Shown: one piece after another, positions 24,752 to 33,479 of the stretch | Layout of the letters: each line of letters opens with the position of its first letter | Numbering within the stretch: position 1 is the first letter of the stretch | DNA from: Bradyrhizobium sp. | GTDB lineage: Bacteria > Pseudomonadota > Alphaproteobacteria > Rhizobiales > Xanthobacteraceae | DNA: 64,000 nt | Direction: 5' to 3' | NCBI RefSeq assembly: GCF_022844465.1 | Contig: NZ_JALHLP010000018.1 | Location: 1 to 64,000 of the forward strand | Notes under the pieces: generated by a model | Seen by the model: only the letters and a program-made list of their open reading frames with translations | What the model was told of the DNA's origin: nothing | Database searches by the model: none | Made by a program: the position numbers and the translations under genes

Positions 24752-25048
24752 TCAGTTGTGCTTCTTGATGAAGATGCGGGCGCTCTGCACCGACTGCGCG
24801 GTGTGGATGCGCGCGCGCTCGAACGGCGTCACGACGCCGTCGGCCTTGGCCTGGTTTTCGAGGTTCTGCACCCGGATCTGGCCCTGCACCAGCTTCTGGG
24901 TTTCATTGAAGGTGAGGCGGCCCGATTGCACACCGTGGAAGATGCGGTGCGCCTGGACGTTCTGGCGCGCGTTGATCAGGGGCGTGCCGGCGAAACTGGT
25001 TCCGCACGTAATGGCGAGCGCCAGCGAAGCAAGAACGATGGTCTTCAT
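24752..25048 (-). CDS. Small secreted hypothetical protein (98 aa)
   Basis: It starts with a signal peptide (MKTIVLASLALAITCGTSFA, cleavage after FA). The mature part is Gln/Arg/Asn-rich and helical, with a repeated pattern NARQNVQAHRIFHGVQSG and RARIHTAQSVQSARIFIKKH. Conserved-looking HRIFHG and TPFERARIH recall short periplasmic proteins common in Bradyrhizobium, but I cannot name the family. AAAGGAGAA precedes the ATG. Confidence 0.7.
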   Translation of the reverse strand: MKTIVLASLALAITCGTSFAGTPLINARQNVQAHRIFHGVQSGRLTFNETQKLVQGQIRVQNLENQAKADGVVTPFERARIHTAQSVQSARIFIKKHN

Positions 25049-25238
25049 GACGATTTCTCCTTTGCGTTGCTGTCGCCGATGGCGACGACACCATGTCGGC
25101 AGTCAAGCGGCGACGTCCCGCAAGAATGGTTCAAGAGAGAGCCGAACGACTGTGCGCGCTGTCACGATCGCGGGCGAAACTGCGCGGGATTACAAAGGTT
25201 TCATCCACCTGAACATATCGACAGGGTGGAACCTGCCT

Positions 25239-26459
25239 TCAGTGCGGCGCATCGGGACGCCAACCGATGATGGCAAGCATCACCAGAAAGCCGACCACAT
25301 AGGCCACGGCGACCGGCCAGCCCTGGCTGATCCAGCGTCCGACCGATCTGGCTTCAGGATACATGTTCGACAGGGCGACGCCGGCCGAAGAACCGAACCA
25401 GATCATCGAACCGCCGAAGCCGACGGCATAGGCGAGGTAGCCCCAGTCGTAACCGCCCTGTTTCAGGGCGAGGGCGGTGAGCGGAATATTGTCGAAGACG
25501 GCGGAGATGAAGCCGAGGCCCAGCGTGGTCTGCCAGGTCGGCGCCGGCAGCCTTTCGACCGGCATCATCGATGCGGCGGCAACGAGCGCCAGAAGAAAGG
25601 TCGTGCCCTTGAGGGTTTCCGGCATGACCTTCCAGTCCGGCGCGCGCAGGCCAGCCGTCGCGAGGATGACCGCCCAGACGGCGATGCCGAGAACCGGCAG
25701 GGCCCCGAGCAATGCGGGGAATTTCAGGTTGGCGAAGACGTTCGTCGCCAGCGCGGCGATCAGAATTCCTGCGACGATGAACACCCGCGCCATGTCGATC
25801 TTCAGTCCTTTCGGCGGATCTTTCTGAATCGGCGAGAAACGATGCTGCTGGATCGCCGCCGGCACCGCAAAAATCAGCATCGCGACGATCGCTGCGACAT
25901 AGGCCTCCAGCACGGCGAGCGGACTGACACCGGCGATCCACATCATGGTGGTGGTGGTGTCGCCGACGACGCTGCCGGCGCCGCCGGCGTTCGAGGCCGC
26001 GACAATGGCGGCGAGGTAGCCGATATGAACCTTGCCCTGAAACACGTGCCGCGCGACGGTGCCGCCGATCAGCGCGGCGGCGATATTGTCGAGAAAGCTT
26101 GACAGCACGAACACCAGCGCCAGCAGCACGACGCCGCCCTTCCAGTCGTCCGGCAACAATGCCGGCATCTGATCGGGGATCCGGCTCTCCTCGAAATGCC
26201 GCGACAGCAACGCAAATCCCGTCAGGATCAAAAACAGGTTGGCGAGCGTCACCCACTCATGCGCCATGTGCTGGCCGAATCCGCCGAGACCCGCGCCTTG
26301 CTTGAATCCGGCGAAGGCCAGCTTGTAGACGATGATGACGGCAAGGCCTGTGAGCGCAACCTGAAGCGTCCGGCGATGGAACAGCGCCACCCCCAGCAGC
26401 GTCAGCGCGAACAGGACGAAGTCAACGGGTATTCCAAACAGCAGGATTGGCTCGGTCAC
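25239..26459 (-). CDS. NhaD/citrate-type ion antiporter (IT superfamily)
   Basis: The protein has 406 residues with about eleven hydrophobic helices. The family signature is conserved in both halves: SSFLDNIAAALIGGTVA and ISAVFDNIPLTALALK, with Asp-Asn motifs for cation binding. The loop AASNAGGAGSVVGDTTTTMMW is typical of ArsB/NhaD transporters. It probably exchanges Na+ or Li+ for protons, although an organic anion cannot be excluded. The nearby hydrolase gene is on the same strand 43 bases upstream, so co-transcription is possible. Confidence 0.8.
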   Translation of the reverse strand: MTEPILLFGIPVDFVLFALTLLGVALFHRRTLQVALTGLAVIIVYKLAFAGFKQGAGLGGFGQHMAHEWVTLANLFLILTGFALLSRHFEESRIPDQMPALLPDDWKGGVVLLALVFVLSSFLDNIAAALIGGTVARHVFQGKVHIGYLAAIVAASNAGGAGSVVGDTTTTMMWIAGVSPLAVLEAYVAAIVAMLIFAVPAAIQQHRFSPIQKDPPKGLKIDMARVFIVAGILIAALATNVFANLKFPALLGALPVLGIAVWAVILATAGLRAPDWKVMPETLKGTTFLLALVAAASMMPVERLPAPTWQTTLGLGFISAVFDNIPLTALALKQGGYDWGYLAYAVGFGGSMIWFGSSAGVALSNMYPEARSVGRWISQGWPVAVAYVVGFLVMLAIIGWRPDAPH

Positions 26460-26502
26460 GATGGCCTCGCGAGCTGAAGCGGATGCGGCGCTTGAAAGTG
26501 TG

Positions 26503-27447
26503 TTACTTCGGCTTCTTCAGCCAGTCGGCGATCTCAGTGAGGGCGACGTTGGCCTGCTGCAGCAGCTTGCCCATGGTGAAGAAGCCGTGAAACTGACCGG
26601 GAAAGTGCCGGTACGTGATCGGCACGCCGGCCGCCTTCAGCCGCGCGGCATATTCGGCGCCTTCGTCGCGCAGGGGATCGGCGCCCGCGGTCAGGACATA
26701 GGCCGGCGGCAAACCGGCGAGCGTCTGGGCGCGCGCCGGCGAGGCCTTCCAGTGCTCGATGTCGGCGGCGCTGTTGAGATAGTGGTTGCAGAACCATTTG
26801 ATCACGGAATGGGTGAGCAGAATGCTGGTCTCGGGCTCGCGATGCGAGGGGTGGCTCATCGCAAAATCGGTGGCGGGATAGATCAGCACCTGGCCGGCCA
26901 GTTTCGGGCCGCCATCGCGCGCGGCAAGCGCCACCACCGCGGCGAGATTGCCGCCGGCGCTGTCGCCGCCGACCAGCAGTTGCGCGGGGTCGATGCCGAG
27001 TTGGCCGGCGTTGGCGGCAATCCACCTCGTGGCGATGATGGCGTCGTCGGCGGCGGCGGGGAATTTATGTTCGGGCGCGAGCCGGTAGTCGACGGAGATG
27101 ACGATCAGTTCGCCTTCATGGGCGAGCTTGCGGCAGACGACGTCGTGGGAGTCGAGGTCCCCGATCACCCAACCACCGCCGTGGAAGAACACCAGGCCGG
27201 GGGCAAGGCCACCGGTCTTGCGCAATCGCTTTGGGGTATAGAGACGCGCCGGCATTGCGCCATGCGGCGCGGGGATCGACAACGACCTGGCCGATTCCAG
27301 TTCGGGCGGCTCGGGATTGCTGACGGCGCGGCCGGCGAGATAGAGCTCGCGCGCGGTCGCCGGCGGGACCGTCTCGTATGGCGGCCGGCCGGCCTCCTGG
27401 AAAGCCTTGTAGACGGCGGCGGCATCGGGATCGAGGGTGACGGGCAT
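26503..27447 (-). CDS. Alpha/beta hydrolase, GDXG (HSL-like) esterase/lipase
   Basis: The protein has 314 residues. The hormone-sensitive-lipase family motifs are complete: oxyanion HGGGW (around 90), nucleophile elbow GDSAGGN (around 160), and acid and base late in the protein (ADPLRDEG, FPGQFHGF). It hydrolyses short-chain esters; the natural substrate is unknown. The gene sits between a palindromic repeat and the antiporter gene on the same strand. An SDR encoded upstream may be a partner in oxidising or hydrolysing an ester or lactone, which is inference only. Confidence 0.88.
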   Translation of the reverse strand: MPVTLDPDAAAVYKAFQEAGRPPYETVPPATARELYLAGRAVSNPEPPELESARSLSIPAPHGAMPARLYTPKRLRKTGGLAPGLVFFHGGGWVIGDLDSHDVVCRKLAHEGELIVISVDYRLAPEHKFPAAADDAIIATRWIAANAGQLGIDPAQLLVGGDSAGGNLAAVVALAARDGGPKLAGQVLIYPATDFAMSHPSHREPETSILLTHSVIKWFCNHYLNSAADIEHWKASPARAQTLAGLPPAYVLTAGADPLRDEGAEYAARLKAAGVPITYRHFPGQFHGFFTMGKLLQQANVALTEIADWLKKPK

Positions 27448-27473
27448 GGTGCGAAGGCCTCTGGGTTGAGATT

Positions 27474-27573
27474 GTCATTCCGGGGCGATGCGAAGCATCG
27501 AGTATGGTGCGCAATTGCGCACCTGGGAATCTCCAGATTCCGGGTTCGGTCCTGCGGACCGCCCCGGAATGAC
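27474..27573. repeat. Dispersed intergenic palindrome (cattccggggc type)
   Basis: GTCATTCCGGGGC near the left end is mirrored by GCCCCGGAATGAC at the right. Two inner hairpins (cgatgcgaagcatcg and gtgcgcaattgcgcac) and gaatctccagattc lie between. This nested design is a repetitive extragenic element common in Rhizobiales. Confidence 0.75.
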
Positions 27574-27582
27574 GGTTCGTAC

Positions 27583-28362
27583 TCAGGCGGCGGTGCGGCC
27601 GCCATCGACGGTGTAGGCGGAGCCGGAGACGTAGCTCGCCTCATCGGAGGCCAGGAACGCGACGATGGAGGCGACTTCGGAGGCCTGTCCGAGCCGCCGC
27701 GCCGGAATCCGCTCGACGATCTTGTCGTTCGGCGGCGGCTCGTTACCGGGATTTCGGCCCTGCAGGATCGTGCTCAGCATCCGGCTGTCGATCAGGCCGG
27801 GGCAGACGCAATTGACCCGCACGCCGGTGCCCGTGCATTCCCAGGCGGCGCTCTTGGTGAGCCCGATCACCGCGTGCTTGCTGGCGCTGTAGACGGCGAT
27901 CATCGGCGATCCCATCAGGCCGGCGATGGAGGCGGTGTTGATGATGCTGCCCTTGTTCTGTTTCAGCATCACCGGCAGCACGTGCTTCATGCCGAGGAAG
28001 ACGCCGACCACGTTGACGTCGAGCACGCGTCGAAAGCTCTCCAGCGAGTATTCCGGGATCGGCTTGATGTCGCCCTCGATGCCGGCGTTGTTGTAGAAAG
28101 CGTCGATGGCGCCGAACTTGTCGACGGCGGCGCGGACGTATTCGGCGACTTCATCCTCTCGGGTGACATCCGCGGTGACCGCGAGCGCCTGGGCCGACGC
28201 GGGCAGTTCCTTGATCGCGGCCTTGAGATCCTGCTCCTTGCGGTCAACGGCGACGATCCGCGCGCCGCGCTCGGCCAACAGGCGGATGGTCGCGGTTCCG
28301 ATGACGCCGGCCGCGCCGGTGACGACGGCGACCCTGCCATCGAGACGAATTCGATCGGTCAT
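27583..28362 (-). CDS. SDR-family oxidoreductase
   Basis: The protein has 259 residues in classical SDR form: cofactor loop TGAAGVIGTA (16-25), Asp at the end of strand 2 (AVDRKEQD) suggesting NAD preference, YNNAGIEG, catalytic Ser in NTASIAG, and YSASKHAVIG with the Tyr/Lys pair. It ends SGSAYTVDGGRTAA. The substrate is unknown. Downstream on the same strand, beyond a palindromic repeat, are the esterase and antiporter genes. Confidence 0.88.
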   Translation of the reverse strand: MTDRIRLDGRVAVVTGAAGVIGTATIRLLAERGARIVAVDRKEQDLKAAIKELPASAQALAVTADVTREDEVAEYVRAAVDKFGAIDAFYNNAGIEGDIKPIPEYSLESFRRVLDVNVVGVFLGMKHVLPVMLKQNKGSIINTASIAGLMGSPMIAVYSASKHAVIGLTKSAAWECTGTGVRVNCVCPGLIDSRMLSTILQGRNPGNEPPPNDKIVERIPARRLGQASEVASIVAFLASDEASYVSGSAYTVDGGRTAA

Positions 28363-28591
28363 TTTGCTGGGGTTTCCTCTGGCTCCTCCGGTTCAACTCC
28401 GGATCTTGGCTGGTTTCGCGCTGACGGACGCGACTATTTCATTTGTCGCGCGGGCTGACCAGTCGTCCGGCCGCACGGGGGCGGCAAACCGCCCTTTCCC
28501 CGCCGTATTCGCCGTGTTAACCGAAGGCCACGCGAGCGGCGCATCTGTCTGGACTCTGTCGCAAGCCCGATTCGCCTGTTAAAGCCGCGAG

Positions 28592-29569
28592 ATGCTTCGA
28601 ACCATTGCCCTGACCGGTCTTGCGGCCTTGATCGCCGCCACCATCATCTCGCTTGCGCCGCCCGCGCACGCGCAGATCGGCAATATTTTCTCCGATCCGC
28701 CGTTGCGGCCGCCCGGCGCCATCCCGCGCGGCAATCAGCAGCAGCAACCACTTGAAGACGACGAGGAAGTTCCCGAATTGCCGCGCGGCCGGCTGTTGCC
28801 GACGCCGAACCGGCCGCCGCCGGGGCAGGGCGCCCCACCGCCCGGAAGCTTCCAGTCGCAACCGCTGGCGCCGCCGCCTGGAACGACCGTGGTGCCGCAA
28901 GGCACCCAGCCGGGCATCGCGGTAACGCCGCCGCAGCCGGGCGCTCCGGGTGTCGCCACCGCGCCGCCAGGCTTGCCTCCCGGGCAGCGCCAGCCCAGGG
29001 GGACGCCGCAGCCGCCGCCGACCCTGCAGCCGGGCGACGAGGTCGTCTCCGAGCCGCCGGCGCAGAAGATCACCAACAAGAAGGCGATCTTCTCGGGGCT
29101 GGACAAGATCACCGGCCGCATCATCAATTTCGAGGAGGACATCGGGGAGACGGTGCAGTTTGGCGCGCTGCGGGTCCGAACCATGGCCTGCTATACCCGT
29201 CCGGCCACCGAAGCCGCCAACACGGACGCCTTTGTCGAGGTCGACGAGATCACGCTGCAGGGCGAGGTGAAGCGGATCTTTTCCGGCTGGATGTTCGCCG
29301 CCAGCCCCGGACTGCACGGCGTCGAACACCCGATCTACGACATCTGGCTCACCGACTGCAAAGTCCCTGACCAGACCATCGTCAGCGCCCAGCCCGAGAC
29401 GCCAAAGACAGCCGCGCCGCCGGCCGCAAAGCGCCCGCCACCGCCAAAGCAGGCCGCGCCGCGCCCGCCGGGGCCGCCGCCGCAGCCGCAGTTTCAGCAG
29501 CAGCCTCCGCCGCCGCCCCCGCCGCAACAGCGGCCGGGCGGGCTGTTCGGCGGCATGTTCGGGAATTAG
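28592..29569 (+). CDS. DUF2155 domain-containing secreted protein
   Basis: The protein has 325 residues. A signal peptide (to about AHAQ at residue 28) is followed by a Pro/Gln/Gly-rich linker (30-150). The DUF2155 domain (about 160-270) has KKAIFSGLDKITGRIINFEE, FGALRVRTMACYTRP and FSGWMFAASPGLHGVEHPIY. A second Pro-rich tail ends LFGGMFGN. The domain is conserved in alphaproteobacteria next to the NDUFA12 and aat genes, and its function is unknown. The long Pro tracts suggest a periplasmic spacer. Confidence 0.85.
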   Translation: MLRTIALTGLAALIAATIISLAPPAHAQIGNIFSDPPLRPPGAIPRGNQQQQPLEDDEEVPELPRGRLLPTPNRPPPGQGAPPPGSFQSQPLAPPPGTTVVPQGTQPGIAVTPPQPGAPGVATAPPGLPPGQRQPRGTPQPPPTLQPGDEVVSEPPAQKITNKKAIFSGLDKITGRIINFEEDIGETVQFGALRVRTMACYTRPATEAANTDAFVEVDEITLQGEVKRIFSGWMFAASPGLHGVEHPIYDIWLTDCKVPDQTIVSAQPETPKTAAPPAAKRPPPPKQAAPRPPGPPPQPQFQQQPPPPPPPQQRPGGLFGGMFGN

Positions 29570-30240
29570 GCGCGATCGGCGATGATCGCCAGCGTGTCCG
29601 CGCCGCCGACACTCCCCGGCAACCGCTGGAAATCCGCAGGCTCGCCCGCGACCGCCTTGTCGAGCAGCGTACGATAGCGACGCCGTGAGACTTCGACCGC
29701 GCCGAAGCTGCGCAGGTGTTCGGTTACGTACTGGGTGTCGAGCAGTTCGAAGCCGCCCACGATCAGCCGCGCCACCAGGTGCACCAGCGCGACCTTGGAG
29801 GCGTCGCGAGCGCGGTGAAACATGCTCTCGCCGAAGAACGCGCGGCCCAGGCTGACCCCGTAGAGCCCGCCGACGAGATCGTCGTCGTGCCAGACCTCGA
29901 CGCTATGGCAGTGCCCGCGCTCGTACAGTCCGACATAGAGCTCGCGGATGCGCCGGTTGATCCAGGTGTCGTCGCGACCGGCCTGCGGCGCCGCGCAGCC
30001 GGCGATCACAGCCTTGAAGGCGGTATCGACGGTGACACGGAAGCTGTCGGAGCGCACGGTGCGGGCGAGCCTCCCGGCGATACGAAAACCGTCGAGCGGT
30101 ATCACTCCGCGCATTTCCGGCTCGACCCAGAACAGGGTCGGGTCGTCGGCGCTCTCGGCCATCGGGAAGATGCCGCAGGCATAGGCCCGCAGCAGCACCT
30201 CGGGCGTGATTTCGGAAGCGGCTGAATCGCGCGTGGTCAT
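29566..30240 (-). CDS. aat: Leucyl/phenylalanyl-tRNA-protein transferase
   Basis: The protein has 224 residues. It adds Leu or Phe from tRNA to proteins with N-terminal Lys or Arg, marking them for ClpAP through the N-end rule. Family motifs visible: LLRAYACGIFPMA (17-29), FWVEPEMRGVIPLD, GCAAPQAGRDDTWI, SVEVWHDDDLVGGLYG, FFGESMFHRARDASK and LDTQYVTEHL. It ends 4 bases into the convergent DUF2155 gene, a tail-to-tail overlap. The downstream neighbour order is conserved in related genomes. Confidence 0.95.
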   Translation of the reverse strand: MTTRDSAASEITPEVLLRAYACGIFPMAESADDPTLFWVEPEMRGVIPLDGFRIAGRLARTVRSDSFRVTVDTAFKAVIAGCAAPQAGRDDTWINRRIRELYVGLYERGHCHSVEVWHDDDLVGGLYGVSLGRAFFGESMFHRARDASKVALVHLVARLIVGGFELLDTQYVTEHLRSFGAVEVSRRRYRTLLDKAVAGEPADFQRLPGSVGGADTLAIIADRA

Positions 30241-30321
30241 GTCGGGCAGGATAGCAGGAGGCGAGCGGTCTTTGCTACGAACGCGAGAACGCCGCCCGAA
30301 ACGGAATTGCCGAGTGGAATC

Positions 30322-31413
30322 TCAACCCGCGGCGGCGATGGCGGATTTTGATCCCATCGCCGGCGTACGGGGGAAGCGAAGCAAGATCCTGGTGCCCTGA
30401 TGCACGGGATCGCGCGCGATGCGGGCTTCGAGCTTGTTGGCCATTGCGGTGACGATCTGCTGGCCCATGCCGGTGGAGCGCGGGTCGGCCCTGGCGCTGA
30501 GGCCGACGCCGTCATCCGAGATCGACAGGACAAGTTGGCCGTCATCGGACCGGAGCGCGACATCAATCGGACCGGCGCCGTCGGGATAGGCGTATTTGAC
30601 GGCGTTCATCACCAGTTCGTTGACGATGATGCCGATCGCCACCGCGCGGTCCGGATCAATCTCGATGGGTTCGGCCGAAAGCGTCAGCCGTGACATCCTA
30701 TTGCCTTCGGCCGAACGCCGGAGGTCTTCCAGGAGCGCTTCGAGATACTGGTTCAGCAGCACGCTCTTGAGATCGTGCGAGGTGTAGAGCCGCCGATGCA
30801 CCTGCGCGACCGCAGCGACGCGGCCCATCGCATTGGTCAACGCCGCCTTGACGTCTGCCTCAGCCGCGGAATTGGCCTGCAGGTGCAGCAGCGATGCGAT
30901 GATCTGCAGCGAGTTGCCGACGCGGTGGTTGACCTCCCGGAGCAACACCTCGCGCTCGGCTGCGAGCGCCGCGTAGCGGTCGCGCGAGGCGCGAACCTCG
31001 GCCTCTGCCTCGTCGCGCGCGCGCTGCAACGCCGCCTGCTTGAGCGCGCCGCGCACGGCGACCTGAAGCAGCGGAATGAAATCACCCTTGACGTCCTTGA
31101 CCAGATAGTCGGCGGCGCCGGCCTTCAATGCGGTGACGGCGATCGTCGAATCCTGCGAGGCGGTGACGAACACCACCGGCGGCGCGTCTGGAATCGCCAT
31201 GATCCGTTCCAGCGTTTCCAGCCCGTCGAGCCCCGGCATGTACTGGTCGAGCGCGACGGCGTCGATGCCGCCTTGTGCCAGCCGCGCCAGCCCCTGATCG
31301 CCGCCGGCCGCATGGATCACCCTGAAACCGGCCCGCGTCAGGCCACGCTCGACCAGCCGGGCCAACGCCTCGTCGTCATCGATGTACAGGAGGGTCGGCG
31401 GCGCGTGGTTCAT
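30322..31413 (-). CDS. Hybrid protein: receiver domain plus HisKA_2 histidine kinase
   Basis: The protein has 363 residues. The N-terminal receiver (1-125) has the acidic pair IDDDE and phospho-acceptor Asp in AVALDQYMPGLDG, with VFVTAS and a Lys in YLVKDVKG. A short coiled coil leads to a HisKA_2 dimerisation domain with LREVNHRVGNSLQIIASLL (His near 164), then an HATPase_c domain (NELVMNAVKYAYPDG, SDDGVG). It is third in an operon with a CHASE3 kinase and a single-domain receiver. The start overlaps the preceding gene end by four bases. Confidence 0.88.
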   Translation of the reverse strand: MNHAPPTLLYIDDDEALARLVERGLTRAGFRVIHAAGGDQGLARLAQGGIDAVALDQYMPGLDGLETLERIMAIPDAPPVVFVTASQDSTIAVTALKAGAADYLVKDVKGDFIPLLQVAVRGALKQAALQRARDEAEAEVRASRDRYAALAAEREVLLREVNHRVGNSLQIIASLLHLQANSAAEADVKAALTNAMGRVAAVAQVHRRLYTSHDLKSVLLNQYLEALLEDLRRSAEGNRMSRLTLSAEPIEIDPDRAVAIGIIVNELVMNAVKYAYPDGAGPIDVALRSDDGQLVLSISDDGVGLSARADPRSTGMGQQIVTAMANKLEARIARDPVHQGTRILLRFPRTPAMGSKSAIAAAG

Positions 31414-31850
31414 GTAGCGGCTGCAGGTACCTGAATGACCGAAAAGAACAGACCGAGTTGGCGAATGGCGTTGGCGAAACTGTCGTAGTTCACGGGCTTG
31501 GTGATGTAGACGTTGCAGCCCAGTTCGTAGCAGCGCTTGATCTCGTGGGAGTCATCGGTGGTGGTCAGCACCACCACCGGCGTTGCCTTCAGAAAGCTAT
31601 TTTCCTTGACCCGCTTGAGAATGTCGATGCCGGACGTGTCGGGCAGGTTGAGGTCAAGCAGGATGAGCAGCGCGCTGCCCTTGTGGTCGAGACCCGTTCC
31701 ATCGGCGCCAAAGAGGTATTTCAAGGCAGATGTACCGTTGGTGAACGGTATTATTTCATTGTTGACGCCGGACCGACGGATATTTCGCTCGATCAGGCGG
31801 GCGTGGCCTTCATCGTCCTCGATCATGATGATGGTGACGGGATCGCTCAT
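31410..31850 (-). CDS. Single-domain response regulator (Rcp1-like)
   Basis: The protein has 146 residues, receiver only. It has IEDDEGHARL at the start, phospho-acceptor in LLDLNLPDTSG, VVVLTTTDD and Lys in YITKPVNYD. The ATG at 31850 overlaps the stop of the upstream kinase gene as ATGA. This type shuttles phosphate between kinases rather than binding DNA. The longer start at 31880 lies inside the kinase gene and is unlikely. Confidence 0.9.
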   Translation of the reverse strand: MSDPVTIIMIEDDEGHARLIERNIRRSGVNNEIIPFTNGTSALKYLFGADGTGLDHKGSALLILLDLNLPDTSGIDILKRVKENSFLKATPVVVLTTTDDSHEIKRCYELGCNVYITKPVNYDSFANAIRQLGLFFSVIQVPAAAT

Positions 31851-33376
31851 GCGCGTTCGTTCCGCTTGTTGAAGGGCCAATTGAGCGGCAGCGTAATCGT
31901 GAATGTGCTGCCGCGGCGAACCTCAGATGCGACCGACATGGTTCCCCCAAGCCGCCGCACCAGGGCGCGAACATGCGCAAGGCCGATGCCCTGGCCCGGC
32001 CTGTCCTGGGTTCCCGCGCGGCGAAACAAGTCGAAAATCCGCTGATGGTCCTTGGGGTCGATGCCGCGGCCGTTGTCGGCAATCTCGAAGATCGCAAAGC
32101 CAAGCCGGGTGCGTCCGCGCACCGAAATCTCGCCGGGTACGCCGGTCTCGAGATACTTGACCGCATTGTCGATCAAATTGGAGAATATCTGCTCCAGCGC
32201 TAGCCGATCGCTGACAATGTTCGGCAAGTTTTCGATCCGGATCTTGGCGTGGGCCTCGGCGGCTTGATGCGCCACCGTCTTTACGATTCCCTCGATCAGT
32301 TCCCTGGTATTGATCGGCACCGGGTCGAACTCGCGGCGTCCTTCGCGGGTAAGGTCGAGGATTGCTGATATCAGCCGATCCATCTTGGCGATCGACGATT
32401 TGATGAAGCCCAACGCTTCGGAAAAATCATCCGCGAGTTGCTTGTCGGCCCCTTTCAGCGCTGCCTCGTCATCGGTGGCGTTCTCAGGAACGGGGAGGGC
32501 AGCCGATTGAGCGCTGGCCAGCGCTGCGATCCGCCTGAAAATGTCGCCGCGCAATTGTTCCAGTTCGCTGGTGAAGCCCATGATGTTGACAAGCGGCGAA
32601 CGCAGGTCATGGCTGACGATGTAGGCGAAGCGCTGGATTTCCTCATTGGCCTCGCGCAGATCCGCTGTGCGTTCGTCGACCATGGCCTCCAGGGTGAGGT
32701 TGCTGTCGCGCAGTTTGGTTTCGGCCGCGTCGCGGGCGCGCGACGACCGACGCACCAGAAGGATCGAAAATCCGGCGAGCGCGACCACGAGCCCGGAACC
32801 CGCTACCGTCACCACCGAGGCCAGTTGCTGGGTGCGATCCGCGGTTGCGGTACGCGCCACGAACTGCCGGTCTTCCTCGGCCCGCATCGCCCGCCCGATC
32901 TCGCGGATGGATGCGCCGGAACCGGCATCGGCGGCTTCGCGAACCAGGGTGATCGCGCTCCCGGGATCGCCCTGCTTGATCAAGTCCATCTGTTGCGCGA
33001 ACTGGCCGAGCCGGATTTCCACCGCCGACCGCATCTTCCGGCAATTCTCGACCTGGATCGGGTTGTCGCGGGTCAACTGCGTCAGCGTTTCCAGGCCGGG
33101 AAGGATGTTGGCCACTGCACTGTCGTGATCACGGAGAAAGTCCGGTCGCAGGGTCAGCATGTAACCTCGCGCCGCACTTTCGGCCCGCCGTATGTCGAGC
33201 AGCAAAGCAATGACGTAACTTTCGACTTCGACGGTGCGAACCACCAGCCCGCTGTCGGTGCGGGCCTTCGAGACGAGCGCCACCGAGAACGCACTGATTG
33301 CGACCAGCACCGAGAGCGCCGCCGCCAGCAGCAGAATCTGTCCCGCAGTGCGCCTGCGTCGAGCTTCAGGCGTCAA
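31847..33376 (-). CDS. CHASE3-domain sensor histidine kinase
   Basis: The protein has 509 residues. Transmembrane helices at about 12-35 and 187-208 flank a periplasmic, all-helical CHASE3 sensor (RRAESAARGYML is a typical start). A coiled coil precedes the HisKA box (FAYIVSHDLRSPLVNIMGF). HATPase_c follows with NLIDNAVKYLE, IADNGRGIDP, FDLFRRAG and GQGIGLAHV. It is first in a three-gene phosphorelay operon. An unusually long insertion of about 40 residues separates the two HisKA helices, where most kinases have only a short turn. The signal is unknown. Confidence 0.9.
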   Translation of the reverse strand: MTPEARRRRTAGQILLLAAALSVLVAISAFSVALVSKARTDSGLVVRTVEVESYVIALLLDIRRAESAARGYMLTLRPDFLRDHDSAVANILPGLETLTQLTRDNPIQVENCRKMRSAVEIRLGQFAQQMDLIKQGDPGSAITLVREAADAGSGASIREIGRAMRAEEDRQFVARTATADRTQQLASVVTVAGSGLVVALAGFSILLVRRSSRARDAAETKLRDSNLTLEAMVDERTADLREANEEIQRFAYIVSHDLRSPLVNIMGFTSELEQLRGDIFRRIAALASAQSAALPVPENATDDEAALKGADKQLADDFSEALGFIKSSIAKMDRLISAILDLTREGRREFDPVPINTRELIEGIVKTVAHQAAEAHAKIRIENLPNIVSDRLALEQIFSNLIDNAVKYLETGVPGEISVRGRTRLGFAIFEIADNGRGIDPKDHQRIFDLFRRAGTQDRPGQGIGLAHVRALVRRLGGTMSVASEVRRGSTFTITLPLNWPFNKRNERA

Positions 33377-33479
33377 AGGGTCACCCGAATGGTGAAAAAC
33401 TGTAACAAGTCGCCCTCGGCGAGACCGATCCCCGGGGCCCGTAACGGCGAAGACCGGCGCTCAGTTCCATCGATGTCGG

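Noticed and set aside
27450..27580. Possible promoter or attenuator between the SDR and esterase genes
   Set aside because: The nested palindrome is better explained as a common dispersed Rhizobiales repeat.
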